The translations under genes were made by a program, and so were the position numbers. A DNA stretch of 64,000 bases from Paratrimastix pyriformis (taxonomy: Eukaryota; Preaxostyla; Paratrimastigidae), in NCBI GenBank assembly GCA_027972325.1, contig JAPMOS010000063.1, positions 114,501-178,500 on the forward strand, given 5' to 3'. Of this stretch, positions 32,980-46,023 are shown one piece after another (the first letter of the stretch is position 1; each line of letters starts with the position of its first letter). The notes below the pieces were generated by a model. That model had not been told where the DNA came from. It made no database searches and was given only the letters and a program-made list of their open reading frames with translations.

Positions 32980-34101
32980 ATGCAAGCCGAGACTCCGATT
33001 CCCACTCCCGCAACCCCGTCCTCTCGTTGTCTGTCTAAAGCACTGGGAATGAGATTTATACTTCTTCTTCTGGTTTTTTTTTTTCTTAAAGCTCAAGTCG
33101 ATGGGACTCCAGCTGCTTCCCCGACTGTCCAGCGCCTGCAGATGCTCTCCGAACGTTTCTCTGGGTTCCACACTGATCTGGAGACCGAGGCTCAACAGAG
33201 GCGACAGGACGATGAAATTCGTGTCCAGTCCATTCGTGATGTTGTCTCCAAAATCGAAAAGAACTTGACGATGGAAATTAAAAGGAGGCAGGAAGCTGAC
33301 CGTGCACTTCAAAACCTTCTGGAAATGGTCTGACCGCATTGCCCACTTCATAAAAATAGTGTATGGGCTTTTTTCTTTCTCTAGAGGGTGAATTCGCTGC
33401 AGGAAGCACTCGAATCCGATTTGAAGGATAAACTTCGCCAGATTATGACGGCTGTTGAATCTCTCAATGGTAGGGTTCAACAAATCGAGCATGATGTCAA
33501 GGACGAAAAAGAATCCCGGCAAAAGGAACTCGAAGACACGAATGCCCTCCTCCTTCGGCAACTGAACACTCTGCAGGTTTGTTCGGCTGCATCTCTGCCA
33601 CATCGCCACCAACCACCCCCCCCCCCCCCCCCCCCCCAGAACACTTTCGAGATGGAGAAAATGTCCCGCATGGAGCGCGAGACGCAGATTCTCAAGCGGA
33701 TGAGCGACGATGTCTTCCGGCTGCAAGAGAAAATCGACGGGGAGAAGCTGGCCCGCGAGACTGGGCTTGCCCAGCTGCGGGATGAGATGCAGGAGGGTGC
33801 CCAGGCGCGCACCAAGGTCGACGAGAAGATGCGGGCCCACTTCCTGGAGGAGATCGCCTCCCTCCACGCCCAGTTGCAGGCTGAGCAGCAGGTCTGGCGT
33901 CGAGATTTCCCTGGGATGTGACTGGAACCACTTTTTTCCCCCTCATCCCAGGCACGCGAGGCCAACGAGGAACAGATTGTGGCGACTGTCGAGGATGGTC
34001 CGTTTTTCGCCTGGCGCCTCGCCTGACCTCCAACCATCCCTTTCTTCTTTTCCTTAGTGGTATCGGGCCTGCAGGACGGCCTCCACGTCATCACCCATTA
34101 A
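32980..34101 (+). CDS. SF-assemblin / beta-giardin family protein
   Basis: The start MQAETPIPTPATPSS joins in phase after an intron with a poly-T end to TVQRLQMLSERFSGFHTDLE. The rest is an almost unbroken heptad coiled coil: IRVQSIRDVVSKIEKNL, EIKRRQEADRALQNLLEM, NSLQEALESDLKDKLRQI, SRMERETQILKRMSDDVFRL and LHAQLQAEQQ, ending GLQDGLHVITH. Head Ser-Thr-Pro motifs plus a rod of about 250 residues fit SF-assemblins, which form striated fibres beside flagellar microtubule roots. One 3' splice site is preceded by a run of about 22 C (33615-33636). The stop overlaps the 3' end of the gene on the other strand. Confidence 0.88.
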
Positions 34102-36542
34102 ACCCGCGTCCCCGGCCGCGCGTCCCGGTTGTACTTGTATCCCACAGCGTGTTGTTCTCTGGCGTATTTCGTGCCCTCTGGGCGTGTGCTCGTTCTTTCC
34201 AAGAGCGTGAAATTGAGTAGTTCAATCGACCCGGGAGGAGGAGGAGGATGCGAGGAAGAAGAAAGAGGAGGAGGAGCTGGGAGGTGGCTCGGCAACCTGC
34301 CGAGCCGTCCCAAACGGATATGCGAGGATCAAGGGGACCACCCACCGTCGTCTCGGTCACATCGACGGGAGTTTCAGTTGTTGGAGCTGGAGCATCAGCC
34401 TGGGGGGGGGGGGGGGGGGGGGGGTAGAGATATGCACCATCACCCAGTCGCGCGGCGACAGACCGTTTCGTCTCTACGGAGACGCCCCACATCCGGTCGT
34501 CCGACCCGCTGGGATGGAAGGACACCACAGGGACCCCGGGATGGCCTGGCGAGCGTGCCGCCTTGCCGGCACGACGAGGTGTGACGGGAGCCTGTGAGAG
34601 TGCAGAGTGAGACGGTGGTGTGGGAAAGAGGGCCGGGGGCAGACCGATGGCTTTTTCAGCTGCCGGATGAGCATGGAGAGGGTGAGGTTGGGCGGGGGCG
34701 CTGGGATGGCCGACGTGGGGACGAGCAAGCTGGGCAGGGGAGGAGGGAGGGTGGCAGTGGGCTTTGGCTGGGCTTTGGCTGCCACTGCTTGTTTGGTGGA
34801 TGCCACAGCTGCCGGGGCCCCGGAGGCGGGGGTGGCTCGGACTCGGGTCGGACAGGCGGCCTGCTGGGGCTGCGGTGGTGGCTGGCTTTTGGGGGCGGGT
34901 GGGAGGGAGATGCTGCCCGCGGCCACTTCGTCCAAGAGCTGCTGGTGGGGCGGGGATGTGGCCGGCTGGGCGAGATACACCTCGGGCGCAGGGGATCGTT
35001 GGAGCAGAGTTTTCTTGGCGGGGATGCGCTGCTTGGGGGGTCGAGCTGGGGGCTGTGGCGGAGCCTCGTCGACCTCGCCACCTTCGCCCTCTTCGGGAGC
35101 CGGGGGAAGGCACGGGACCTGATAGGAAGGAGGGATAGGAGAGGGCAGGGCCGTGATGAGCAGCCCTCCGATTGAGAAGGAGCAAGAGAATCAGGCGAGG
35201 AACCGACCTCGGTGGGCGTTCTGGGGATGCCGCGCTTTTTCTGCATGGCGTCGAATTCTCGCCTGAGCCCCTGGAGCTCGCGGAGTTGTTGGAGGCCGCG
35301 CGGGGTGGACGGGGTGTCCGCCGTCGCAGCGGGGCCGCCCCGCGCAGAGGTGGTCGTCGCCCCATCGGTGGCCCGCTTTGCCCCGGGCGATTTTTTGCCC
35401 GCCGCGACGGCCTGTTCGTTGGCTGCGGCGTTCAGCCGATTCTGGGCGGCCCCGAAAGGCGACCGGGCCCGCAGCTGGCGGATGTGTTCCTGCTGCTGCT
35501 CGACGGGGGTCCGGGGCAGGGAGCGGGTGGGAGGAGGGGGGGTCACCGGGGCCGAGAGAAGCGCCTCCTCCTCCTGCTGGGAGAGCTGGATCTCCTCCAT
35601 CTGGCGGGCTAGCGACTGGTTCAGGGCCCGCGGAGCAGGGGGCGTGTGCATCAGCTGGCGGGATTGGTGAGGGGGGATGGCGGGTGACTCAGTGGGGTCC
35701 AGTGGTGTCGAGGGTGCCGTGCGTTCTGCAGAACGCGACCGTGAAATACTGTTGGACCGGGATGCACTCGTGGGGCGCGGCACATTCCGAACGGGGCGGC
35801 TGGAGGGTTGGACGGAGGGGGGAGGCGGCGGTGGCGGCGGGGGGAGGTGGGGGGGAGGTGGGGGTGGTGGGGCAGTGGACTCCATGTTCAGCTGGGACCC
35901 ACAGGCACCCCGTCCGCACCCACGCTTAAGGAAGTGCGAGTGTGCCGCGGGCGCAGCCTGAGGAGGTGGATGGGCTGATTGTGGTGGGGGATGCGGCTCG
36001 ACAGCGGGCGATTTCTGTCGTTGAGAGAAAGTGGAGATCGAAGAACAGCAAGAGGTGAGCCCACGAATCCGAAGCCTATGCACAGACAGCGCGAGCAGGA
36101 CGAGCCTCGGGGGCAGAGGGGGCGGCGGGTGCTCCCAGAGACCCCTGGAACGAGTGGTGTTGTGAATAGACGGCCGCCCCGTGTTTCTCTTCCAGGCGAT
36201 CAATCAGTGCGTTTAGACACTGATCAATTTTTTTCGAGTTAGTGGCGACATTGATGCTCTCGGACGTCGAGAGAATATGTCCCAGCTCGAGCAAACGCAG
36301 CTTGCTATTCAATTGAATCCAGAAGTGGTGATCACTCAGCAGAATGAAGGCACAAACCTGAGCAACATCTTACTGTTTTTCTTTTCGTCGAGCTGTGATG
36401 GCGTCCAGCCCCAAGAGGGCTCCCAGATGACGAGCAGAAATTGAAATACTTCGATGAGGGCTGCATTTGAAAGCTGGGCAACTGCTTGAAACCTTGTGAG
36501 GGGACATCCAAGTTTTGAAAGTCTCTGAAGAGTAGTGCTCAT
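34091..36542 (-). CDS. Proline-rich protein with helical N-terminal domain, unknown
   Basis: The start MSTTLQRLSKLGCPLTRFQA continues LIEVFQFLLVIWEPSWGW. A 46-bp intron joins it to SKLRLLELGHILSTSES and KKIDQCLNALIDRLEEKHGA, forming a helical N-terminal domain of about 110 residues. The rest is disordered: many poly-Pro stretches, Ser/Arg repeats, RQMEEIQLSQQEEEAL, VEQQQEHIRQLRARSPFGAA, LREFDAM-like helices and PPKQRIPAKKTLL. It ends in a frame reading GTRGRGRGFNG near 34091. The layout suggests a cytoskeletal or centrosomal scaffold, but no family is recognised. Exons in the second half are only roughly placed. Confidence 0.45.
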
Positions 36543-36613
36543 GGAAAGGTTGCCCCTCTTTGAAAAATTGAACGAGTGGGGCGAGGGGCACTAACCGTGT
36601 TGGTTGGAGACTG
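36543..36613. promoter_or_regulatory. Divergent promoter, proline-rich protein / FAD oxidoreductase
   Basis: 71 bp between start codons of the two divergent genes. Confidence 0.45.
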
Positions 36614-38253
36614 ATGTCTCATTTAGATCCGTTTGACGTTGCTGTTGTTGGAGGAGGTCCCGGAGGATCGACAACCGCCTATTATCTCTGTAAATGTTCG
36701 AACCTTAAAGTGGCTCTTTTTGACCAGGCCCGGTTTCCCCGGCAAAAGGTTTGTGGAGAAGGGGTCGCATACGCGAGCCAACAAATTCTCGGTGAAATGG
36801 GTCTTCTCGAAAAAGTCTGCGAACATCGATTGCAAGACCTGACTGAGATATGCCATTCGGCATCATCAAGCTCCAACCCAACATCCATTACTGCTCCGCG
36901 GGAGGTCTCTCCTCGCCCAGCGGGATCTCGTATGTGGAGACGTCAACGCGTGGGCCCGCAGAGGTTCGCATCGCTATGGTCCACCGAACGATCCTCGATA
37001 CTGCGATTCTGCGCAGAGCCGAACAGGTCTGTATCAACCCCCCCCCCCCCCCGTTCATCCTCCTCGTTGTAGGAAGGATGCCGTGTGTTTGAAGGACACC
37101 ACACAACCAAAGTCGAATATGACACGACCTCGGCATTATGGGTCCTTCGATTCTGTGTGACCCCAGGGGAGGAGGGCAACGCCCTGGAGGACTCCTCTCG
37201 GGAGCGGACTTACCATGCTCGGGCGCTGGTGGCTGCGGACGGGGCGTCGAGCAACATTTGCCGGACATTAGGCCTCGTCACCTCACCCCCACAGGCGTGG
37301 TCGTCGCAGAGCTACATTCGGGCTGGGACCCACCGGTTCCAGCACGACATGTTCTTCTTCTATCGGCCGTCGATCTCCCCCGGGTACGTCAGCCTCTTCA
37401 CCATGGCCAATGGCGATGTCAACATGTGCGTATATGCGGTTCCAGGGACGGGTTTGAAGGCACCCGATGTCGTGGCCCTGCATGAACGGCTTCTCCGAGA
37501 GGACCCCCTCATCCGGGGGGCCCTCGGCCCCGAGGCGCAGTCGAGCCCCATCAAGGTTTGTGCCCCCGAGTGCGGAAGTCATCACAAACAATTCTGCGCA
37601 TCCCCTAGGCCGGCCCACTGCGATGCGGGGGTAATAGGCGATCATACGCGCGCGCGCTTTTGGCTGTGGGTGACGCGGCTGGCTTCGTGGACCCACTCAC
37701 TGGTCTGGTGCCAACAGCCCGCCCTGGTCGGGGCTGACCCGCTCTCCGATAGGTGAGGGCATCCACTGGGCAATGGTCTCAGGCCAGCTGGCCGCCCGAA
37801 CGTTGGCCGAGGGCTTCGCCAAAGGGGACCTCAGCGCCCGCCAGATGGGTCGGTATCAAACCGGATGGCGGAGGGCCTTTGGCCGCGGGTTTTTTTGGTC
37901 TTCCGTCTTTGCGAAGGTCTGGATTTCTTCGCCCTTCGGTCGCATTCCTCACCGGCGGTGGTCAGGCCATCCGGTGGTGCCCCATCCTTCTCGATGCCGT
38001 GGTGGCGCGTGTCCGCGCGGACTCCGGGGCCTCAGGCGCGATCTCGCCCTTCGCGCGTGAGTGGGCCCTCTGCTTCGCTGGGACGCACTCGAAGGTGCGA
38101 CTGCTCCACCCGCGGTATGCCCTCCCCCTTCTGGGCGGCGTCCTGCGCCTCGGGGCAGGGAGGATGGGCCGGGCTGTTGGCGGATGGGTGTGCGGGCTCG
38201 TCCGAGCTTCCCTCAGATTCCCCTCATCTTGGCACGGGAAGAAGCAACACTAG
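36614..38253 (+). CDS. Geranylgeranyl-reductase-like FAD-dependent oxidoreductase
   Basis: The N-terminus has the FAD-binding Rossmann motif DVAVVGGGPGGSTTAYYL, then QARFPRQKVCGEGV, the signature of the geranylgeranyl reductase family. Later exons give RTILDTAILRRAEQ, ARALVAADGASSNICRTLGL and, across an intron, LLAVGDAAGFVDPLTG joined in phase to EGIHWAMVSGQLAARTLAEG. These are the second FAD motif and the conserved GEGI step. The tail reads RWCPILLDAVVARVRAD and a hydrophobic segment before the stop at 38253. Relatives reduce isoprenoid double bonds in archaeal lipids, in chlorophyll and in dolichol-like compounds. The substrate here cannot be read from the sequence. One intron contains a C run just before its 3' end (about 37039-37052). 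Confidence 0.82.
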
Positions 38254-38387
38254 CGGGATCATTTCCTGGCTCGTTGGCCAGCAGAAAAAGCAGTTTTTTG
38301 GTGCGGGCCAGTGGCAGTTGGCCCGTTTCTGGATGTCCGGGGACCGCTGTTAATTCCAGACAAACGGAATATAATGACCAACAATCC

Positions 38388-39883
38388 ATGTCTGCGCTGA
38401 AAGAAGGGAAGTGCGAAAAACAAGGGCGCCGTTGCGAAGAAGGGGGTGCTGTTATGCGAAGAAGAGAAGTAAGCGACGGGACAGCCTTGCCCCCCGTTGA
38501 CAAAGCCGGCGCCTTGGGGCAAGCGAGGCTGTCCACGGAGAGATGATGTGGGGAAAGCCTGTCCGCATCTCGAGTGGAGTCACACAAGGTTGGGCTTTCT
38601 TTCTTCGAAACATCTTGAAAATTTCCGTTCAGTCCCCCTAGTCCCTACCCGACGCAATTTCACTCATAGCAATCCTCCGACCCGAACACCTACCGCACCC
38701 CCACCACCACCACTCGCGGCCACTCCAACTGAATTCCCAGCACTTGGGGTCCGAAAAGCACCGTCCGCGCCACTTTACCGAACCCCCGCTGCTCCCTCCC
38801 TGTCTCCGTCGAGCTTTCCCGCGCTGCCCTCCCTGGGGGGGTCCACCTCCGTCGGTGCGCGGCCGCCCGAGTCACCTGTTCGGGCTGCTTGTGACCGGTC
38901 GCCCGATCCCGATGAACAGGCACCCTCTGGCAGCCCCGCAGACAGACCCCCACTGTCGTTGCCGTCACCCCCGGTTGCAAGCGGCCCTCGCCCACCAACA
39001 AGCGCCCCCCCAAATCGCGAAGGTGACGGAGGCGCTCTGAGCGTCGAGCTGTTTGTCAGAGGGATCCCGCCCAGGACCCCGATCGAAAGGGTCGCCCAGG
39101 CCATCCGAGCGGCCCTGGCGAAGGCGGAGGGCGGCCAGGACCACCCCGACCGCCCAGTCCTGAAGCACCTCAAGCTGGACCCGCCGTCCCGGCCCGGACA
39201 AACCATCTGGGGGTTCGCGCGGGTGGCGTCCTTGGAGCAGGCCCAGCTGCTCTGCGAGCATGCCCCCTGGCTGTCGGGCGTGCAGCTGGAGATGGATCTG
39301 TCCAACCGCCAGAGGCGCATCCCGTCCCGACCCTTGCCGGCGGCTCCTCCCGAGGACCGAGTCGAGCGGGAGCGGGACCCCTCGGGATCAGGCGTTCGTG
39401 AGGCCCGAGCCTGGCACGCCCGCACGCTTGAGCTCGGGACCGTGCTGCAGGAGGAGCCGCTGCTGAAAGTGGCCGTCGGCTGGGCGTCCGGCTTCACAAG
39501 TTACGTGGACGTCTTTCTGGAGCCCGCCACGCAGGTTGTCTGCCTGTCCTTCCAGCAGGGCGCCCTCGAGCGGGTCATGAAGATCCGGTGGGCCCAGATC
39601 CAGAGGCTTCGCATCGTGCGTGACGCCACACCCGCAGGGGGCCTCCGCACGGTGACCCTCATTCTCACCCTGAAGTGCCCCGCCCTGCTATACGCCTGCT
39701 CGCATGACGCGTACTCGGCCTCGTACGTCTCGGTGGCCGAGGCCGTGGCAGACCGGTTCAACAGCATCCGCACCACGGACGACTTCACCACCGATGCCGC
39801 GGTCGGGTCGCACCTCACCTACATGCTTCGGTTCGAGCGCCCCAGGTCAGCCTCCCGCCTGGCATCTGGCGGGTAACACATCT

Positions 39884-39931
<48 letters not shown>

Positions 39932-42372
39932 ACCCAGCCCGCACGCAGTACTTGGGCCTGCCGTCTCTGGGTCCGCCACGGAGGCCGAAATGGAGTCGCT
40001 CTGTGAGGCCTTCGCGCGGATCGGCTCGTCCTACGGGTGGATCGGCCGCCCGCGTAACTCCACGGACGTCTCCTTCACGGCCGAGTCGGTCGCCCGGCAG
40101 ATCGCCCTGCAGCCCGCCGACGTGCACCGGGTGGAGCAGCTCGCGTCCGATGAGGTGCAGTGGGAGGCCCTGGAGACCGAGGCCCGCATTCCCTGGAAGG
40201 TGCTCTACCTGGTGCAGTGCCTGCTCTCGCAGGGCATCCTCCTGGCCCAGGCGCTGGACCTGCCCTTCTGGCGGATCACCTACGAGTGCCAAGGTCGCCC
40301 TCGCCTTGCCCCGCTCGGCGCTCGAACGTCTTCCAACTCCCCTCCATTCCTCCATTCATTCTCCTCCCCCCCTGCCCGATTCATGCAGGTCAACTCGACC
40401 CGGATGCGCCAACCCCGGGCCACCGCCCCTGCGGATACGAGCTGTTTTCGGAGGCCCTGACTCAGCTCTTTTGGAACGGGCGCCCCCTGCCGCGCCCCAT
40501 GCAGGCTTGCCAGGAGGCCATCGGGGTCCGCGCGTCGTCGTTCATTCGCATCTCCGCAATCTCATCCTTCTGCCCCGGCCCACCTGCTGCCCCACAGCAC
40601 CTGCTCGATCTGCAGTTGCCCCCCGACGCCGAGGTCTGGCGCAAGGAAAGCGAGGAGCAGTGCTGGGTGCCCAACGTCATGGTGACCCCGACCCGGATGT
40701 GGTGCTACCCACCCGAGGCCGAGCGCAGCAACCGCATCGTGCGCCGGTACCCGTTCCCGGACCATTTCCTGCGGGTGTCCTTCATCGATGACGACTTCCG
40801 GTCTCTGACCAACCTGGGGATCGAGTGCGAGCCCCTTTACGACTATTGCACAAAGGTCCGGCAGCGGCCAGGGCGGGTGGGTGGAACGGGGAGGTGCCGA
40901 GGTGGACAGTCCCCCCCCCCCGAAAAGAGGGAAGAGAGACACCGCAAGAAATGTAGGCACAGTCCACGAGGGAAGCGCCATAGTCAAGCAGTGTCCACCA
41001 AGCCAACATACGCAAGCAGGCGGCAGCGAACAAGGGTCAGTCAACGGCAAAGCGCTCAGGCGGAAGAGCACGTCAACATCCGAGACCGGAAATCAGGACC
41101 CACAAGGGATCCGTCACATGGTGTGGATGGACAGCTCACGCTCTCACCACATCGCACGGCAGCAGCATGTGTCGCGCCAAAGGGGGTCCCCGACACAGGC
41201 AAGACAAGGGGCAATCGGAGCATATGACACAGACCTTTTCGATTGGGTGCGACGACACATATCGACACACATCGACACACAGACGGACAGTAGCAAAGCA
41301 GTTTGGTCAGGAGCGAGCATGCCAGGGCCTGCACCTCGGGGCACACATATCGACATGATATCGACACATTTCGACACATTTCGACACATTTCGACACATT
41401 TCGACACATTTCGACACATTTCGACACAGAACGACACATTTCGACACACAGACGGACCTTTTCGATTGGGTGCGCAAGTAGAATGTCGATGGCGAGCATC
41501 GACGACGGACGGGACGGGACGGCAACGAACGGGACGGGTCGGGACGGGACGGCGCACCAGGGACGGGACGTAGGGGCAGCACGACCAGGGCAGGCCGCAC
41601 GTAGCACAGAGGGGCACGGTGAAGAACGGGACGGACGGGTCGGGACGAGACGGGACGGGGCCGGGGTGTGGAGAGTGTGGGGGGGAGCAGAAGTAGGGAC
41701 AGGAAGAAGAAAGAAAACGGTCCATCCCCACGAGACGGGGAGTGGATCCGGAAAGTGTAGTGGCACCCAGAATGAGCCTACTGATCGGAGCGCTAGGGGC
41801 AGTGCCACCACCTCCGGGGGATCCCCCCCGGCCACACACCACCACAGGACGGGACGAGCAAAGCAAAAGGACGGGACGAGCAAGGGGGACGGGACAGGAC
41901 AGGACAGGGGACAAGGGACACGGGTCAGGACAGGCAGCTGAGTTACAGATGGATCGCCCATGGGGTCCACACTTGGTCGCCCCGGGACAGGAAGATCCAG
42001 TAACTGCAGCGCAGGACAGTGTCAGAGATCGAGGTGGAGAGGGTGTCAGAGATCGAGGTGGAGAGGGAGGGGACAGTGTCAAGGGTGGCATTCAGATAGA
42101 ACTTGACAAGGGCCGGGGGCATGTCATAGATGAGCCGGCTCCATGAGAGGTCCTGATGCATGCACTCATCCCAGTGCAGAAACCGGCCCTGCACAGCCAG
42201 CGAGAGCAGGTGTCTCCTGTGTGCCTCGTTCTGTTCCTGTTTCACCACCCCCAGGACCGCGTGACGGTGCCCAGCCGCGTCCTCCTCGGGCTGGGGGGTC
42301 CGCTTCTTACAATGCAAGTGGTGAGAGCACTTGGACCGCAGCCAAATCGGGCGCGTCCACTAGTAAGCGATG

Positions 42373-42403
<31 letters not shown>

Positions 42404-45229
42404 ACACATACACACATTCGTGCTGTCTCTTCTACCTCTCTGGTTTTTGTTTTCCCGTTACTTCTTTCCCTCTTTACTCCACACACACACACGGATGCTT
42501 TCTTCAATGTGCCCCAAGGTCCTGCGGGCCGGAGTCTCCATCTGCGGCCGCCGGTTCGCGCCGCTCGTGTACAGCAGCAACCAGCTGCGCGAGATGGCCT
42601 GGTGGATGTTCGCACCCGACGGCCAGATCACCGCCGACACCATTCGCCAGGAGCTGGGCGACTTCAGCATGGTCGGCTCGGTGCCCAAGTACGGCGCCAG
42701 GTCCGCGGGTGGATGCGCGCAGATGCCGCGGCGAGTGGCTGGTCGACGTGCGGCGGGATTCATCTTTCTCTTTTTGCTCTGGAACGGGCCCGGGATTGGA
42801 CGGGCTTTTCGCCTGAGCGCGCTGCCCATTTCTTTGCCTGACCTCTGCCCGCGGTGAGTTGACAAGATGGGCCTGATGATTCGGGTCGCCTGTGCCCTTC
42901 CTCTCCCCCGCCCCGGCAGGTTGGGCCTGGCCGTGACCAGCACCCTGAACACGATCACCTTGACGCCCCTCGATTTCACCGTCATCAAGGACCTCAAGCG
43001 GGACGGGCGCTGCTTCACCGACGGGGTGGGCGCCGTCTCAGCGGAGATGGCCGAGCGGATTTGGAAGCAGTACCAGGTCTGGACGTGCGCCTGTCTTGTC
43101 TGCACCCTTGGAAATCCGCGTGGCGGACCCTTGCGTTTTTGGGTGCTGACATCCGTTTCGGATAGGACACACTCTGCCCGCTTTTCATTTGCCCTGACGT
43201 GCTGACGATGCGTTCTGGCGCATCTCTGTGGGACCGCCGCCTTTGAGTGGTGTCCTCCTTCCTCGTTTTTTCGTTGCCCGCATGTCGTGCCCCACTTCCC
43301 CGGCGGTGGTGTGTCGTTCTGTCTGTCTGGGAGCCGCCACTGTGGGTCGATGATGCGCGCGGTTCGGCTGTGGACATGCGTCAGGAATCGAGCGTCCCTG
43401 GCCGGAATTCATCCCACCGCACTTCCCCCCGCACTCACCCCCGCACTCACCGCACCTCGCACTCACCCCCGCACTCACCCCCCCACTCACCGCACCTCGC
43501 ACTCACCACAGCGCGGTCAATATGCCATTCAGCACCGGCAGCACGTGGACAATTTGCTGGAGGCCGTGGCCGATCTGCAGGCCCGCTTTGTGCGGTCGCT
43601 GCTGGGCGGCCCGGCCCCCGAGAGGTCCCCTCCCTTCGCAGTCTTCGGACCAACCCGCCCGACGTTCGTCTACCCGCCCCGATCCGAACCGACCCTGGCC
43701 GAGTTCCAGATGGGCCCCGTCCCAAGCGCCTTCCAGGTCCGCCACCCTACGGCTGCGCTTCAGCTGCAATCTGCTCTCCCCTTTCGGCGGCCCCCGGAAA
43801 CGTGTTCGAATACTGGCGTGCAGCATCCTTTCAACCCACCACCCACCCTCCATCTCCACACGCCAATTCTCCAGATTCGCCTTGGGGGCGCCAAGGGGAT
43901 GCTCACCGTCTTGTCGGCAGCCCGCCCCGAGACGCGGAACTTCGAAGCGGCCGCCCCGCCTCCACGACCCGGGCTCGCCCCCCGCCGCGCCACCACCCGG
44001 GATTCCGGACCCTGCTGGCCCTGCCCCCGCCCTCGCCCCCCCTGTACGAGGTGTCTCTCTTCCTGCGCGAGTCGCAGGTCAAGTTCGCTTCGAAATACGC
44101 GGTGCTGGAGGTGTGCTCGGTGTCCATGCTCATGCCCGCCTACCTCAACCGGCAGATCATCCTCATCCTCTCCAACCTGGGCGTCCCCAACGCAGTTTTC
44201 CTCGACCTCCAGGTTCGCCTCCTCCGCCTGCCGCGCGCTCGTCTCCGCCGTCCCCTACGCGCACACTTGCACACACACTTTTTCGGCCATCGCTCCACGA
44301 CCGATCCAATCTGCCCCCGCCACCGCAGGAGGAGATGCTCGCCCGGTGCAACCGGCTGTTCACGGACGCGCGGACGGCTCGACAGCTCATCAACCGGGAA
44401 TGCCGCGACTCGGCCGGGCTGCGGTCGCTCTTCCTGCTGATGCTTGACAGGGGCCTCCTCCCGGGTAACGTCCGCACCCAGAGCCCTCGCAGAGACAAGC
44501 GGGGAGGGAGGCGCGATCATGCCCCTGATCGTTCTGCTCTTCATCCCATCCCACCCACCGCCACGGGCCACTCCATCCCGGACGTACACAGGACCCGTTC
44601 TTTTTCAACGCGATGCTGTCTCTCCGAAACCACATGCTCGCCCAAGTGCAGAAGCGCGCCCGAATTTACGTTCCCGAGGTCCGTGCGCAGGTGCTGATGC
44701 ATGTTTGTGCCGCCGTGCGCCGCGGAACGTAATTTCCTCCATCGCCCCTCCTCCCTCCCCCCTCCCCCCCTCCCCCCCCCTCCCTCCCTCCCTCCCCCCC
44801 CGCCACGCCACGCCACGCCACGCCACGCCACGCCACGCCACGCCACGCCACGCCACGCCACGCCACGCCACGCCACGCCACGCCACGCCACGCCACGCCA
44901 CGCCACGCCACGCCACGCCACGCACTTCATCCGCATTCACCATTCCAGGCGGCGCTGCTGAAGGGGTCGCGGACGACACGGGCGTCCTGGCCGAGGGCGA
45001 GGTTTTGTGCAGCTGCAGGAGCCCTTCAACGTCTCGGCCAAGGGGGACGCGTCCAATCCCAAGACACGCGTCGTGGTGGGCCCCGTGGTCCTCGCCCGCA
45101 ATCCATGCGTGTGCCCGCACCACGTCTGCTGCTTCTTCTGCTTCTTCTTCTTCTGCTGCTGCTGCTTCTTCTTCTTCTTCTTCTGCTGCTGCTGCTGCTT
45201 CGTCTTCTTCTGCTGCTTCTTCTTCTTCT

Positions 45230-45267
<38 letters not shown>

Positions 45268-45992
45268 GATACCCTGCATGATTGTGGCGGGGGGGGGGGG
45301 GGGGCACTCGATTGAAATTGACGTGGCCCCATCTCCTTCGTCACTCCTGCCACTCCCCTCATTCACTCTCCCCCTCCCACACCTTAACCCGCGCACTGTG
45401 CACCCCATCCTTTGTATAGATCGTAGTGGCCCAGGCCCGGGACTACCCCCAGCTGCACCACCTGATCAACGTTGTGGTATTCTCGACCAAGGGGGCGCGC
45501 CCCATGCCGGACATCCTCTCCGGGGGCGACCTCGACGGCGACGACTACTTCATCTCGTGGGACCCCAAGCTGATCCCGCCCCGAACCTACCCGCCCACTG
45601 ACACCCCCGCCGACTCCCCTGCCGACACGCTCAAGTGCCCCACCCCCACCTGCTACGCCTTCGATGATGTGGTGGACTTCTTCGTCAAGTTCGCGCGCAT
45701 GAACAACTTGGGCGTGCTCAGCAACACCTACCTGGCCATGGCCGATCAGAGCCCACAGGGTCCGAGGACAGATTCGTCGGGGAGACGGGAGATGAATGCT
45801 TGGGGCTGGAGGGGGGACGGGGTGGGGAGGGCGACCGGGACGGGAAGGCGAGCGGGAAGGCGAGATGGCGAGTGGGATGGCCGAGACGGACGCTGCAGGG
45901 AAAGGGGAGACGGTGGGCTTCAGGGGCGGGGGCCCGGAGGGGGCCGGCTGCGGGGACGAGTTGCGGGAATGTGGATGATGAGCCCCCCCCCC

Positions 45993-46023
<31 letters not shown>

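Larger units (their letters stand above)
40856..42254 (+). other. Large RdRp intron filled with repeat-derived sequence
   Basis: A GTCCG donor follows LYDYCTK at 40855, and the next clear RdRp exon ([15 protein letters not shown]) opens at about 42255. Between them lie segments shared with introns near 56-58 kb, tandem 10-mers, GGGACG-rich DNA and a duplicated GAGATCGAGGTG block near 42025-42065. Long open frames here lack family resemblance. A short additional exon just upstream of 42254 is possible. Confidence 0.6.

Noticed and set aside
44541-44936. Tandem WRGVA-repeat minus-strand ORF
   Set aside because: Frame of the (CACGC)n array in an RdRp intron.
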